Positions 28,850 to 39,187 of a stretch of 64,000 nucleotides of DNA are shown here, in pieces. The notes under the pieces were generated by a model. That model did not search any database, was not told where the DNA came from, and saw only the letters and a program-made list of their open reading frames with translations. Position numbers and translations under genes: made by a program. Within the stretch, counting starts at the first letter, position 1, and each line of letters opens with the position of its first letter. The stretch comes from Curtobacterium sp. S6 (lineage in GTDB: Bacteria; Actinomycetota; Actinomycetes; Actinomycetales; Micrococcaceae), in the NCBI RefSeq assembly GCF_000710345.2, contig NZ_JHEL01000010.1, positions 186,001-250,000 of the forward strand, read 5' to 3'.

Positions 28850-29775
28850 GCCGAGGTCTCCTCCGGCGGAGCGTTCCGCCGCGATCGTGGTGTTCGCTTG
28901 AAAGCGAGGGCGTCCCGCGAGAGGGCCAGCGCGCGGGCGGATTCCTCCTCGCGAAGCTGGTAAACCATGGTGAACAATGCATCGACCACAAAAAGCTGAC
29001 CCGAACGAGACGTGGTGGCGCCGATCCTCAAACCGGCTTCCCGAGGGGCGACGCTGATCAGCGCCCGTCCCGCTCCCCCGATGGCGCTGCGGGGCTGGGC
29101 CGTCAGGCCGACCGTCGCGGCTCCCGAGTTCGCGGCCAGGTCCATCGCGTCCACGACGTCGCGGGTGCGGCCCGAGACCGAAATGCCCACGAAAACGTCC
29201 TCGGGACCGAGCAGAACCGCGAAGGTCAGCGCGTCGTGGGCCTCCGCCGCCGCGTGGGCAACGAGTCCGATGCGGCTGAGCTTGGCGGCCAGATCCCGGG
29301 CGACCAAGCCAGAGGCCCCGATGCCGACCACCAGAATCCTGCGCGCCGAGGCCAAGGACTCCGCGACGTCCCGGACGACGGCGGCGTCCAGCGTTCTCTG
29401 CGTCTGGGCGATGGTCTCCCGCTCCGTCGCCGCGAGCTTGGCGATCACCGCTTCGGGGGAATCCCCCGCGGCCACTCCGGCCGGATAGGAGCCTTCCTCG
29501 GAGGCGCCCTCGGCCCGCCCGAGCGACGTCGCCAAGCGCGTGCGCAATTCGCGGTATCCGCGGCATCCCGCGGCCCGCGCCAGGCGGATCACGGAAGCGT
29601 CGCTCGTGCCGCTCTGCCGCGCGACCTCGGCGAGCGTCATGGGCATGGCACGCCCCGGGTCGGCGAGCAGGAAGTCCGCCACCGCGGCGGGGCCACGGTT
29701 CAGCGTCGGCGCCAGGACGCGCAGGGTCGAGAGGATATCCCCCTCTGTGAAGTTTTCCTTCTTATCGCTACACAC
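28846..29775 (-). CDS. murR: RpiR/MurR-family transcriptional regulator
   Basis: 309 residues: N-terminal HTH_6 domain (about 15-85, with LAEVARQSGTSDASVIRLARAAGC) and C-terminal SIS sugar-phosphate-binding domain (RRILVVGIGASG, GISVSGRTRDVVDAM). In Escherichia coli the MurR relative is a repressor answering to MurNAc-6-P. First gene of the murR-murQ-murP unit. Starts at GTG 29775; the GGAGG ribosome site is rather far (about 13 bases), and it lies inside one of two repeated operator-like elements. Confidence 0.9.
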   Translation of the reverse strand: MCSDKKENFTEGDILSTLRVLAPTLNRGPAAVADFLLADPGRAMPMTLAEVARQSGTSDASVIRLARAAGCRGYRELRTRLATSLGRAEGASEEGSYPAGVAAGDSPEAVIAKLAATERETIAQTQRTLDAAVVRDVAESLASARRILVVGIGASGLVARDLAAKLSRIGLVAHAAAEAHDALTFAVLLGPEDVFVGISVSGRTRDVVDAMDLAANSGAATVGLTAQPRSAIGGAGRALISVAPREAGLRIGATTSRSGQLFVVDALFTMVYQLREEESARALALSRDALAFKRTPRSRRNAPPEETSA

Positions 29776-29793
29776 AGTGTGGAGTTTTCCTCC
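29749..29793 (-). promoter_or_regulatory. Candidate MurR operator pair
   Basis: Two small inverted repeats with the same TTTTC core: GAAG-TTTTC-CTTC (29749-29761) and GGAG-TTTTC-CTCC (29781-29793). They are exactly 32 bases apart, three helical turns, and share 12 of 13 bases over TGTGRAGTTTTCC. One is inside the murR start region, the other covers its ribosome site; autoregulation is likely. Confidence 0.5.
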
Positions 29794-29854
29794 ATTTGTG
29801 AGTCACGTCAACCACTTCGCCATGCCGTAGTTTTAAGTTCGCACTCGTGATATT

Positions 29855-29900
29855 TCTATATATGGGCCAGCGGATACCCCAAGACCCCCACATCTAGTGC
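29855..29900 (+). promoter_or_regulatory. Candidate NrdR box pair upstream of nrdI
   Basis: CTATATATGG (29856-29865) fits the NrdR core CWATATATWG at 9 of 10 places; CCACATCTAG (29888-29897) fits at 7 of 10. They are spaced 32 bases, the spacing usual for paired NrdR boxes. The stretch also includes the likely -10 region of nrdI. Confidence 0.4.
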
Positions 29901-29928
29901 CCCGACCGGCCGTCGCGAAAGGAAGACA

Positions 29929-32055
<2,127 letters not shown>

Positions 32056-32097
32056 TTCAGAGACTTTAGCAAGATCGATTCCCGGCGTGACCAGGGG

Positions 32098-33468
32098 CTA
32101 CTTCTCCGGTGGGCGTGGGGTGTCGCCCGATGTCGCCTCGCTGGGAGCCTCCCCCGAGGGATCCGCGACGTCGGCCTTGCCTTCCGTGCTCGCGGGACCG
32201 GCCGACACCGCCTCAGCGGGGACCGCACCGTCGGCCGACGCCGCCGGGGCCTCGGCGTCTTCCTCACGCCCCGGGGTACGCAGGTTCCACTTTCTGATCA
32301 CGAACCGGAACAGGAAGTAGTAGATCACCGCATAGCCCAACCCGATGGGTATCAGCCAGATCGAGTCCTTCGATATCCCGAAGTTCAGCAAGTAGTCGAT
32401 CAGGCCCGCGGAGAACCCGAATCCGGTGTGGATATCCAGGAAGTTGACCAAAGCCATCGAGGTGCCCATGAGGACCGCGTGGATCAGGTACAGGGGCCAA
32501 GCGATGAACATGAAGGAGAATTCGAGCGGCTCGGTGATCCCGGTCAGGAATGCGGTCAGGCCGGTCGAGAGCATGACGCCGCCGACGACCTTCTTCTGGC
32601 TCGGCTTGGCCTCCTGCCAAATGGCCAGGGCCGCGGCGGGAAGGCCGAACATCATGATCGGGAAGAACCCGGTCATGAAGATGCCGGCGCTCGGGTCGCC
32701 CGCAAAGAAGCGGTTGAGGTCGCCGTGGGCGCCGTTGTAGTCGCCGAGGATGAACCAGACGATCGAGTTGAGGATGTGATGCAAGCCGAAGGGGATCAAC
32801 AAGCGGTTCAGGAAACCGTAGGCGCCGGCACCGACGACCGTATTGCTCGAGACCGCGTGGCCGACGGCCGAGAGCCCCTTGTCGAAGAACGGATACACCA
32901 GGGCCAGCACGACGCCCAGAACCAGGGCCGCGACCGAGGTCAGGATCGGGACGAGACGACGCCCACCGAAGAATCCGAGGAAGTCGGGCAGTTTGGTGCG
33001 ATGGAAGCGCTGCCACAGCAGCGCGGAGGTCAGGCCGATCACGATGCCGCCGAGAACGCCGTAGTTAATCCCGTCCCCCTGGTCGCCCGAGGATACCGAG
33101 TTTCCGGACAGAACGATCGGAGACATGACCTTGAAGACGTTGGTCATCACCAAGTAGCCGACGACGGCCGCGAGCGCGGTGGAGCCGTCGCCCTTCTTGG
33201 CGAACCCGAAGGAGATGCCGACCGCGAAGAGCAGCGGGAGCCCGTCGAAGAGGGCCGAGCCGGCCGCCCCGATCACGTGCGCCGCGGTCTCGATCGAGGA
33301 GAACTGCCCGAGGAGATCGTCTTGGCCGAGACGTTGCAAGATGGCCGCGGCGGGCAGGGCGGCGATCGGGAGCATCAGGCTTCGGCCGAAACGTTGCAGG
33401 ACCTTCATGGCCCGGCCGTCGCCCCTTTTCTTCGTCGGGGACACAGCGGGGGCTGCTTGGGAAGTCAT
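32098..33468 (-). CDS. PTS EIIC, N-acetylglucosamine type
   Basis: 456 residues, about 10 membrane helices, Glc/GlcNAc family EIIC: MKVLQRFGRSLMLPIAALPAAAIL start, PFGLHHILNSIVWF, FAGDPSAGIFMTGFFPIMMFGLPAAALAI, GITEPLEFSFMFIAWPLYLIHA. It lacks EIIA and EIIB; a free EIIB is encoded divergently at 33615. The tail of about 65 residues is Ala/Glu/Pro-rich and likely disordered. GlcNAc is the best substrate guess from family and nag genes nearby; glucose or glucosamine remain possible. GAGGTAACC precedes the ATG. Confidence 0.85.
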   Translation of the reverse strand: MTSQAAPAVSPTKKRGDGRAMKVLQRFGRSLMLPIAALPAAAILQRLGQDDLLGQFSSIETAAHVIGAAGSALFDGLPLLFAVGISFGFAKKGDGSTALAAVVGYLVMTNVFKVMSPIVLSGNSVSSGDQGDGINYGVLGGIVIGLTSALLWQRFHRTKLPDFLGFFGGRRLVPILTSVAALVLGVVLALVYPFFDKGLSAVGHAVSSNTVVGAGAYGFLNRLLIPFGLHHILNSIVWFILGDYNGAHGDLNRFFAGDPSAGIFMTGFFPIMMFGLPAAALAIWQEAKPSQKKVVGGVMLSTGLTAFLTGITEPLEFSFMFIAWPLYLIHAVLMGTSMALVNFLDIHTGFGFSAGLIDYLLNFGISKDSIWLIPIGLGYAVIYYFLFRFVIRKWNLRTPGREEDAEAPAASADGAVPAEAVSAGPASTEGKADVADPSGEAPSEATSGDTPRPPEK

Positions 33469-33544
33469 GGTTACCTCGTTTGTCGGGAATCCGAGATCGG
33501 AGTGCGTTGGTGATGATGCGGCGTGGTGATACGCTCTGTACTAC

Positions 33545-33569
33545 TGATTATAACCAGTGGTTCTGATCA
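33545..33569. promoter_or_regulatory. Imperfect 25-base palindrome between EIIC and EIIB genes
   Basis: Centred on G33557 with perfect core AACCAGTGGTT (33552-33562) and outer TGAT/ATCA; 10 of 12 positions pair. Placed between divergent PTS genes and close to a GntR/UTRA gene; likely operator for both directions. Confidence 0.55.
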
Positions 33570-33614
33570 CTCTCTTAGACCCATCGGCAGTTGTCAAGAC
33601 TTGAGGAGAATCCC

Positions 33615-33845
33615 ATGTTGGATCCGAAGAACATTCTGGAAGCGCTCGGCGGCGCGGAGAACGTCGAGGACATCGAAGGCTGCATCACCCGGCTCCGCAC
33701 CGAGGTCGGCGACTCCTCCCTGGTCAACCAGGAGGCGCTGAAGTCCATGGGCGCTCACGGCGTCGTGGTGTCGGGCAGCATGGTCCAGGTCGTCGTCGGC
33801 CCTCAGGCCGAGAACATCGCCGAAGATATCCAGGACCTGCTGTAG
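33615..33845 (+). CDS. PTS EIIB protein, glucose/GlcNAc type
   Basis: 76 residues, a free-standing EIIB: EALGGAENVEDIEGCITRLRTEV holds the phosphorylated Cys23 and the following Arg pair; SGSMVQVVVGPQAENIAEDI ends the domain. It passes phosphate from an EIIA to the sugar bound by the divergent EIIC. GAGGAGA precedes ATG 33615. Followed after 14 bases by the GntR gene. Confidence 0.9.
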   Translation: MLDPKNILEALGGAENVEDIEGCITRLRTEVGDSSLVNQEALKSMGAHGVVVSGSMVQVVVGPQAENIAEDIQDLL

Positions 33846-33859
33846 AACAGCGCCCATCG

Positions 33860-34606
33860 ATGGTTCACAAACATGAACGGGTCAGGTCCCAGCTGCGACG
33901 GTACGCGCTGACCGAGCTGTCCCCGGGAGCCGCGATTCCCGGCGAGCGCCAGCTCGAAAAGGATTTCGGGGTCTCCCGGATCACGGTCCGCCGTGCCGTG
34001 GCGGATCTCGTGGCCGAGGGCGTCCTGATCCGTGTTCATGGCAAGGGAACCTTCGTTTCTCACGGGCGGGTTCGATCCGATCTGCATCTGGCGTCCTTCA
34101 CCGAAGACATGAAACAGGCAGGGCTCGCCCCCTCGACGGTCGTGCTGGTCGCCGAAAACATGGTGCCCCCGTCCGAGGTCGCGACCTTCTTCGACCTCGG
34201 GGCGGGGGACACGACGCTGTGCATCAAGCGCCTGAGGTCGGCCAACGATGCCCCGGTCAGCGTCGACGAATCCTGGATGCGCCCGGAGCTGACGGATTAC
34301 CTCCTGGCCCACGACCTCACCAAGTCCCTCTACGGCCACCTCGCGTCCACGGACTATCCGGTGAGCTCCGCGCGGCAGACCGTGGAGGCGGCGACCGTCG
34401 ACCCCGAGATGGCGCGGGTCTTGGACATCGACAACCACGCCGCCGTCCTGCGGTTCTTCCGCCATACCTATTCCGTCAGGGACAGCGCGCCGATCCCGCT
34501 CGAATACTCGGTCTCGACCTACCGCTCGGATCGATACCAGCTCTCGATGCACCTTGAGCTCTCGCCCGATCCCTTGGAGGTCCACGGCGCCACCCCGACT
34601 CCTTAA
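33860..34606 (+). CDS. GntR-family regulator, HutC/UTRA type (NagR/DasR-like)
   Basis: 248 residues: winged helix at about 1-70 (PGERQLEKDFGVSRITVRRAVADLVAEGVL, GKGTFVS) and UTRA effector domain (SFTEDMKQAGLAPSTVVL, IPLEYSVSTYRSDRYQL). UTRA regulators of this type answer to GlcNAc-6-P or GlcN-6-P. Likely controls the EIIB/EIIC pair through the palindrome at 33545-33569. It is a paralogue of the regulator beside nagA. Confidence 0.87.
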   Translation: MVHKHERVRSQLRRYALTELSPGAAIPGERQLEKDFGVSRITVRRAVADLVAEGVLIRVHGKGTFVSHGRVRSDLHLASFTEDMKQAGLAPSTVVLVAENMVPPSEVATFFDLGAGDTTLCIKRLRSANDAPVSVDESWMRPELTDYLLAHDLTKSLYGHLASTDYPVSSARQTVEAATVDPEMARVLDIDNHAAVLRFFRHTYSVRDSAPIPLEYSVSTYRSDRYQLSMHLELSPDPLEVHGATPTP

Positions 34607-34677
34607 CTTGTCGGTCCCCACCCGTACCCTGGTTTCAACGCCCGGTACCGCGCCGGGCCGTCTCCCAGGAGGTGGCT

Positions 34678-37600
34678 GTGTTCTTCGTTGAGGCTCCGAC
34701 GAGTGCGCCCGAGGGCTCCCCGAAAACCCTCATCTATTCGGCATCCGATCTGGTCCGCGCCGCCGAGTGCACGTGGGCCACCATGCACCTGCTGGACGAG
34801 AAACTCGGCGTGGTCCCCCGGCTGAATATTCCCGCGGATCCGATGCTCGAGCGCACCTCGCGCCTGGGCGACGAGCACGAAGCGGCCGTCCTGCGGCAGA
34901 TGATTGAGCGTTTCGGGCGCTATGACCCCGAGAGCGGTCGCGGGGTCTACGAGATCGAACCGGCGCGAAACATGGATCGCCGGACGCTCGAGGCCAAGCA
35001 TCGCGAATCACTCGACGCCCTACGGTCCGGGGCCGACGTGGTCTTCCAGGCATCCTTCTTCGATGGGAGGTTTCACGGCCGCTCCGACTTCCTGGTGAAG
35101 GGCCCCGATGGCCGCTACGCCGTCTACGACACCAAATTGGCCCGGCACACCAAGGTCACGGCGTTGCTCCAACTCGCCGCGTACGCCGATCAGCTGCAGG
35201 CCGAGGGAATTCCGGTCTCCCCCGAGGTAACCCTGATTCTCGGCAATCTGGAACGCGCGAGCTTTCCCGTCGCCGAGTTCATGGCCGTTTACCACGAGCG
35301 ACGCGAGCGCTTCGAATCCCTCGCACGTGGCCGCATGAGCAATCCGTCGCCGCTGGACTGGTGGGACGAATCCGTGGCTCGCTGTGGTTCCTGCCCGCAT
35401 TGCACCGTCGAGATCGAGGCCCACCAGGACGTCCTCCTCGTGGCCGGCATGTCTCGGATGCGTCGGGCAAGGCTCCGGGAACGGTATGGGGTCCGGACGC
35501 TTCAGGATCTCGCCCGTCTGGAGGGTTCATCTCTCCCCTCTTCCGTGCGCAAGGCGCGGGACCAAGCCGCGATGCAAGCGGGGCTGGCCGTGCCGGATCG
35601 TTCGGTCACCTATACCGCCAAGGACGGCGCACAGCACACCGTCTCTTACCTCGTCACCGATTCCGCGCCCCTCGCCCGCATCCCGCGTGCCGATCAGGGG
35701 GATATCTTCTTCGACTTCGAGGGGGACCCGCTGTGGCAGGACCCACAGGACTCGACCTGGGGCATCGAGTACCTTTTTGGACTCGTCGAGACCCCGGAGA
35801 GCGCGAATTCCGAGCCCCGTTTCGTGCCGTTCTGGGCGCATTCCCGTGCGGAGGAAAAGCAGGCCCTCGTGGATTTCCTGGCCTACGTACGCCAGCGCAG
35901 GGAACGCTTTCCCCGCATGAAGATCTATCACTACGCCAATTACGAAAAGCGTGCACTCCGCGGGCTAGCCGCACGCCACGGCGTCGGCGAGGAAGACGTG
36001 GACGATCTCCTGCGCCAGGAGGTTTTGGTGGATCTCTACGAGCCGGTCAGGGAGGCCCTGCGCATTTCCGAAGGCTCGTATTCCATCAAGAAGCTTGAAC
36101 CGCTCTACATGGGAAAGAATCTTCGCAGCGGGGACGTCACCGACGCGGCGGCCTCCGTGGTCGCCTATTCGGAATATTGCACCGCCCGAGACACCGGCCA
36201 CCCCGACCGGGCGCGTGAGATCCTTTCCGCGATCGGCGACTACAACGAGTACGACTGCCTCTCAACCCTCCGTCTTCGCGACTGGCTCCTCACGTTGGCC
36301 TCGCGCTCCGCGGACCGTGAACGAGCGGATCCACCCGCGCTTCCGGCCGTGGCGGCGGAGGTCCCGCTGGACGACGCGTCCGCCTCGCCCGTCGAGGCCT
36401 CGCTCGGTCACTTCGTCGAAACCGCTTCCCCGGAGACCACGGGCCTTGATCCCGAGGAGCACCGAGCGGTGGTTCGCGCGGTGGCCATGGTCGCGAGCGC
36501 CACCGGATACCATCGCCGGGAACGCAAGCAGTTCTGGTGGTCCCATTTCGATCGTCTCAGCGCACCGGTCTCGGACTGGGAAGATCAGCGGGACGTCGCG
36601 GTCGTGGAACGATTGGCGGTTGAGGAGGATTGGCACAAACCCTCCGCCCGCGGACGCGTGGAAAAGAGGGTTCTCGGTGGAACGGTGCGTCTGGCCGAGG
36701 GTTCGTCGTTACGCCCCGGAGACTCCGGCCTCTTCGCGATGTACGCGCCCCCGCTGCCGCCTTATCTGCGCCAGGCGGTCGACCAGGGGAGCCAGGAGGC
36801 GGATGGTCAGGGCCCCCACGGGGCCGTCGCCACGCGGGCCAGCGACGCTCGGCTGAGCATTGAGGAGATCGAACCCACCGGAACCCCCGGGCAATACCGG
36901 GTGCGCCTTCTCGAGTCACGCCCCCAAGCCGCCGACGCCTTCGATCAGCTTCCCATGGCGATCACTCCTCCCGCGCCGATCCGCACGGCCGCCCAAGAGG
37001 ATTCCCTGCACGCGTTGGCCGAGGAGGTCGACGCCGCCCTGCCGGACCTTCCCCTGGGAGCGGGGCTGGATATCCTCGCTCGCCGACCGCCGCGGCTTCG
37101 GGACGGCGGCCCCCTACCCACGGTTGGAGCCTCGGGACTGGGCGATGGCGAAATTCCCATGGCCGACGCCATTCACTCGGCGGTGTCCCGATTGGACGAG
37201 TCGTACCTCGCCGTCCAGGGGCCTCCCGGAACGGGAAAGTCCTTCGTGGGATCGCATGTCATCGGACGGCTCGTGCGAGAAGGCTGGACGGTGGGAGTCG
37301 TCGCCCAGTCCCACGCCGTGGTCGAGAATCTGCTGAGGGGCTGCATCGCCAATGGCGGGGTCCCGGGCGAAGCCATCGCCAAGGCCAAAAGGTCCCGCGG
37401 CGCGGAGGATTCCGACCGACCGGCCGCACCGTGGCGTGAGATATCCCCGAAAGACATCCCAGCATTCTTCGAGGAAGCTTCCCAGGAATCGACCGGTCCT
37501 GCCGAAGGCCGCATCTACGGCGGAACCGCGTGGGACTTCGCGAATCAGGACAGGTTCTCCCCCGGATGCCTGGACCTCCTGGTGATCGACGAGGCCGGGC

Positions 37601-38460
37601 AGTATTCTCTCGCCAACATGCTCGCCGTATCGAGGGCGGCGCGAAACATGCTCCTCCTCGGTGACCCGCAACAGTTGCCGCAGGTGACCCAGGGAAGCCA
37701 CCCTCAGCCGGTCGACGAGTCGGCCCTCGGCTGGTTGTCCGCCGGTCGGCATACCCTCCCGCCGGAATTCGGGTACTTCCTCGACTCTTCGTGGCGGATG
37801 CACCCGGAACTCTGCGGGCCCGTCTCGAGGCTCTCGTACCGTGGACGCCTCCGATCGGCACCGGCCGCATCCCGGCGCCATCTTCACGGCATACCGCCGG
37901 GCGTCTATCACCTGGACGTCGAGCACACGGGCAACGCGACCTCGTCCCCGGAAGAGGCCGAGGCCGTGGTCCGGCTGGCCGAACAGATCATCGGCACGCC
38001 GTGGACCCCTCGAGAGGGTGCCCCGGCGGTTCCGCTGGAACCACACGACATCCTGGTGGTCGCCGCTTACAACGCTCACGTGGAACTGATCGCCGAGGCC
38101 CTGGCCGACGCCGGGCTCGCGGGTCACGACCTTTCCGGAGTGCGCGTCGGAACCGTGGATAAATTTCAGGGCCAAGAGGCGCCGGTCGTCATCGTCTCGA
38201 TGGCGGCCTCGTCGGCGGACGAGGTTCCCCGGGGAATGGATTTCCTCCTCTCCCCCAACCGATTAAACGTCGCGGTCTCGCGTGGGCAGTGGGCCGCCGT
38301 CGTCGTCAGCTCACCTCAACTGACGAACTTTTGGCCTGTCACGCCGGAATCGCTCGCGATCCTCGGAGGCTTCACGAGCCTTCGCCGGAACGCCCGTGCG
38401 TGGCACGAACTTCCGCTCTCAGGGAGCATGCAGGACAACGGAGGTGCGACCCGTGAATAA
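34678..38460 (+). CDS. RecB-like nuclease / RNase H-like / SF1 helicase fusion (TM0106 family)
   Basis: 1260 residues. N-terminal RecB/PD-(D/E)xK nuclease: GRSDFLV, then VYDTKLARHTK (about 150) and LQLAAYADQL. Cys33-like AAEC plus CGSCPHC (about 236-242) suggest a Cas4/AddB-style Fe-S site. Next a DEDD-type RNase H fold starting DIFFDFEGDP (about 343) with YNEYDCLSTLRLRDWL. The C-terminal half is an AAA_11/AAA_12 helicase: Walker A GPPGTGKS (about 848), Walker B VIDEAGQ (about 969), GDPQQLPQV and VGTVDKFQGQE. Nucleic-acid repair or defence role is possible; none is established. GTG 34678 has AGGAGG 5 bases upstream. Confidence 0.86.
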   Translation: MFFVEAPTSAPEGSPKTLIYSASDLVRAAECTWATMHLLDEKLGVVPRLNIPADPMLERTSRLGDEHEAAVLRQMIERFGRYDPESGRGVYEIEPARNMDRRTLEAKHRESLDALRSGADVVFQASFFDGRFHGRSDFLVKGPDGRYAVYDTKLARHTKVTALLQLAAYADQLQAEGIPVSPEVTLILGNLERASFPVAEFMAVYHERRERFESLARGRMSNPSPLDWWDESVARCGSCPHCTVEIEAHQDVLLVAGMSRMRRARLRERYGVRTLQDLARLEGSSLPSSVRKARDQAAMQAGLAVPDRSVTYTAKDGAQHTVSYLVTDSAPLARIPRADQGDIFFDFEGDPLWQDPQDSTWGIEYLFGLVETPESANSEPRFVPFWAHSRAEEKQALVDFLAYVRQRRERFPRMKIYHYANYEKRALRGLAARHGVGEEDVDDLLRQEVLVDLYEPVREALRISEGSYSIKKLEPLYMGKNLRSGDVTDAAASVVAYSEYCTARDTGHPDRAREILSAIGDYNEYDCLSTLRLRDWLLTLASRSADRERADPPALPAVAAEVPLDDASASPVEASLGHFVETASPETTGLDPEEHRAVVRAVAMVASATGYHRRERKQFWWSHFDRLSAPVSDWEDQRDVAVVERLAVEEDWHKPSARGRVEKRVLGGTVRLAEGSSLRPGDSGLFAMYAPPLPPYLRQAVDQGSQEADGQGPHGAVATRASDARLSIEEIEPTGTPGQYRVRLLESRPQAADAFDQLPMAITPPAPIRTAAQEDSLHALAEEVDAALPDLPLGAGLDILARRPPRLRDGGPLPTVGASGLGDGEIPMADAIHSAVSRLDESYLAVQGPPGTGKSFVGSHVIGRLVREGWTVGVVAQSHAVVENLLRGCIANGGVPGEAIAKAKRSRGAEDSDRPAAPWREISPKDIPAFFEEASQESTGPAEGRIYGGTAWDFANQDRFSPGCLDLLVIDEAGQYSLANMLAVSRAARNMLLLGDPQQLPQVTQGSHPQPVDESALGWLSAGRHTLPPEFGYFLDSSWRMHPELCGPVSRLSYRGRLRSAPAASRRHLHGIPPGVYHLDVEHTGNATSSPEEAEAVVRLAEQIIGTPWTPREGAPAVPLEPHDILVVAAYNAHVELIAEALADAGLAGHDLSGVRVGTVDKFQGQEAPVVIVSMAASSADEVPRGMDFLLSPNRLNVAVSRGQWAAVVVSSPQLTNFWPVTPESLAILGGFTSLRRNARAWHELPLSGSMQDNGGATRE

Positions 38461-38500
38461 TGATGGAGACCGTAGAAGAAGCCGAGAAGAGGAGGGGACG

Positions 38501-39187
38501 GTGAACATCAAGCCCAGTTACAAGGCCCGGACTCCTTATATCTTCCATTTTGAGGAGCAGACCGTGGTCCTGGGGGACCCGTCGTTCCTGAAGCCCATTG
38601 AGACCTACCTGTTGACCGCCGACCTCGCGACGCGAACCACCTATTGGGACCGCATCACCGCCGAACAAGAGGACTTCGATCCGGATCCCGAGCCGGAGGA
38701 TATCAACAGCGTCGGGATCGAGGGCGACGAAGAAACCTTTTGGAGCGCCATCGAATCGGCGATTTTCCAGCAGACGGAATGGCCCGAAGGTGACGACGCC
38801 GTCGCCTACGCCCCGCACATCCCGGACTGGCTGGCCCAGGCGCAGTCGTGGTTCTTCGACCCCGTGTGCCCTCCTCTCGGCCCCGGCGGCCCCGGCGGCT
38901 GGATCCGCCGCCGCAATACCGCCGAGGGGCGAGGCTATCCGGTGGGCCTCTTCCAGCTCACCGAGGAGGACTCCTTCTGGGTTTTCGCCGCCGAGGACGA
39001 CCTTCAGGACATCACCGATCTGTGCCGCACCCTGGGTCGTTTCCGGGTCGGCTTCGAACAGCTGACTCCCTACCTCGGCCCGGACGACGCCATCGGTTCG
39101 GTGGCCCTACCCATCGAATGCCGTCACGTATTGCTCGAAGAGCTCATGGTCAGGGGCGTGGACGTCGAGACGATGTTCTGGGACTAA
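38501..39187 (+). CDS. Hypothetical acidic protein
   Basis: 228 residues, no family recognised, no signal or membrane helix. It is very acidic (EDFDPDPEPEDINS, EGDEETFWSAIESA) with Trp/Phe-rich patches, and ends FWD. GTG at 38501 follows GAGGAGGGG; an alternative GTG at 38453 would overlap the nuclease stop. It sits 40 bases behind the nuclease-helicase gene and may be read with it. Its last 38 bases overlap nagA on the other strand. Confidence 0.65.
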   Translation: MNIKPSYKARTPYIFHFEEQTVVLGDPSFLKPIETYLLTADLATRTTYWDRITAEQEDFDPDPEPEDINSVGIEGDEETFWSAIESAIFQQTEWPEGDDAVAYAPHIPDWLAQAQSWFFDPVCPPLGPGGPGGWIRRRNTAEGRGYPVGLFQLTEEDSFWVFAAEDDLQDITDLCRTLGRFRVGFEQLTPYLGPDDAIGSVALPIECRHVLLEELMVRGVDVETMFWD

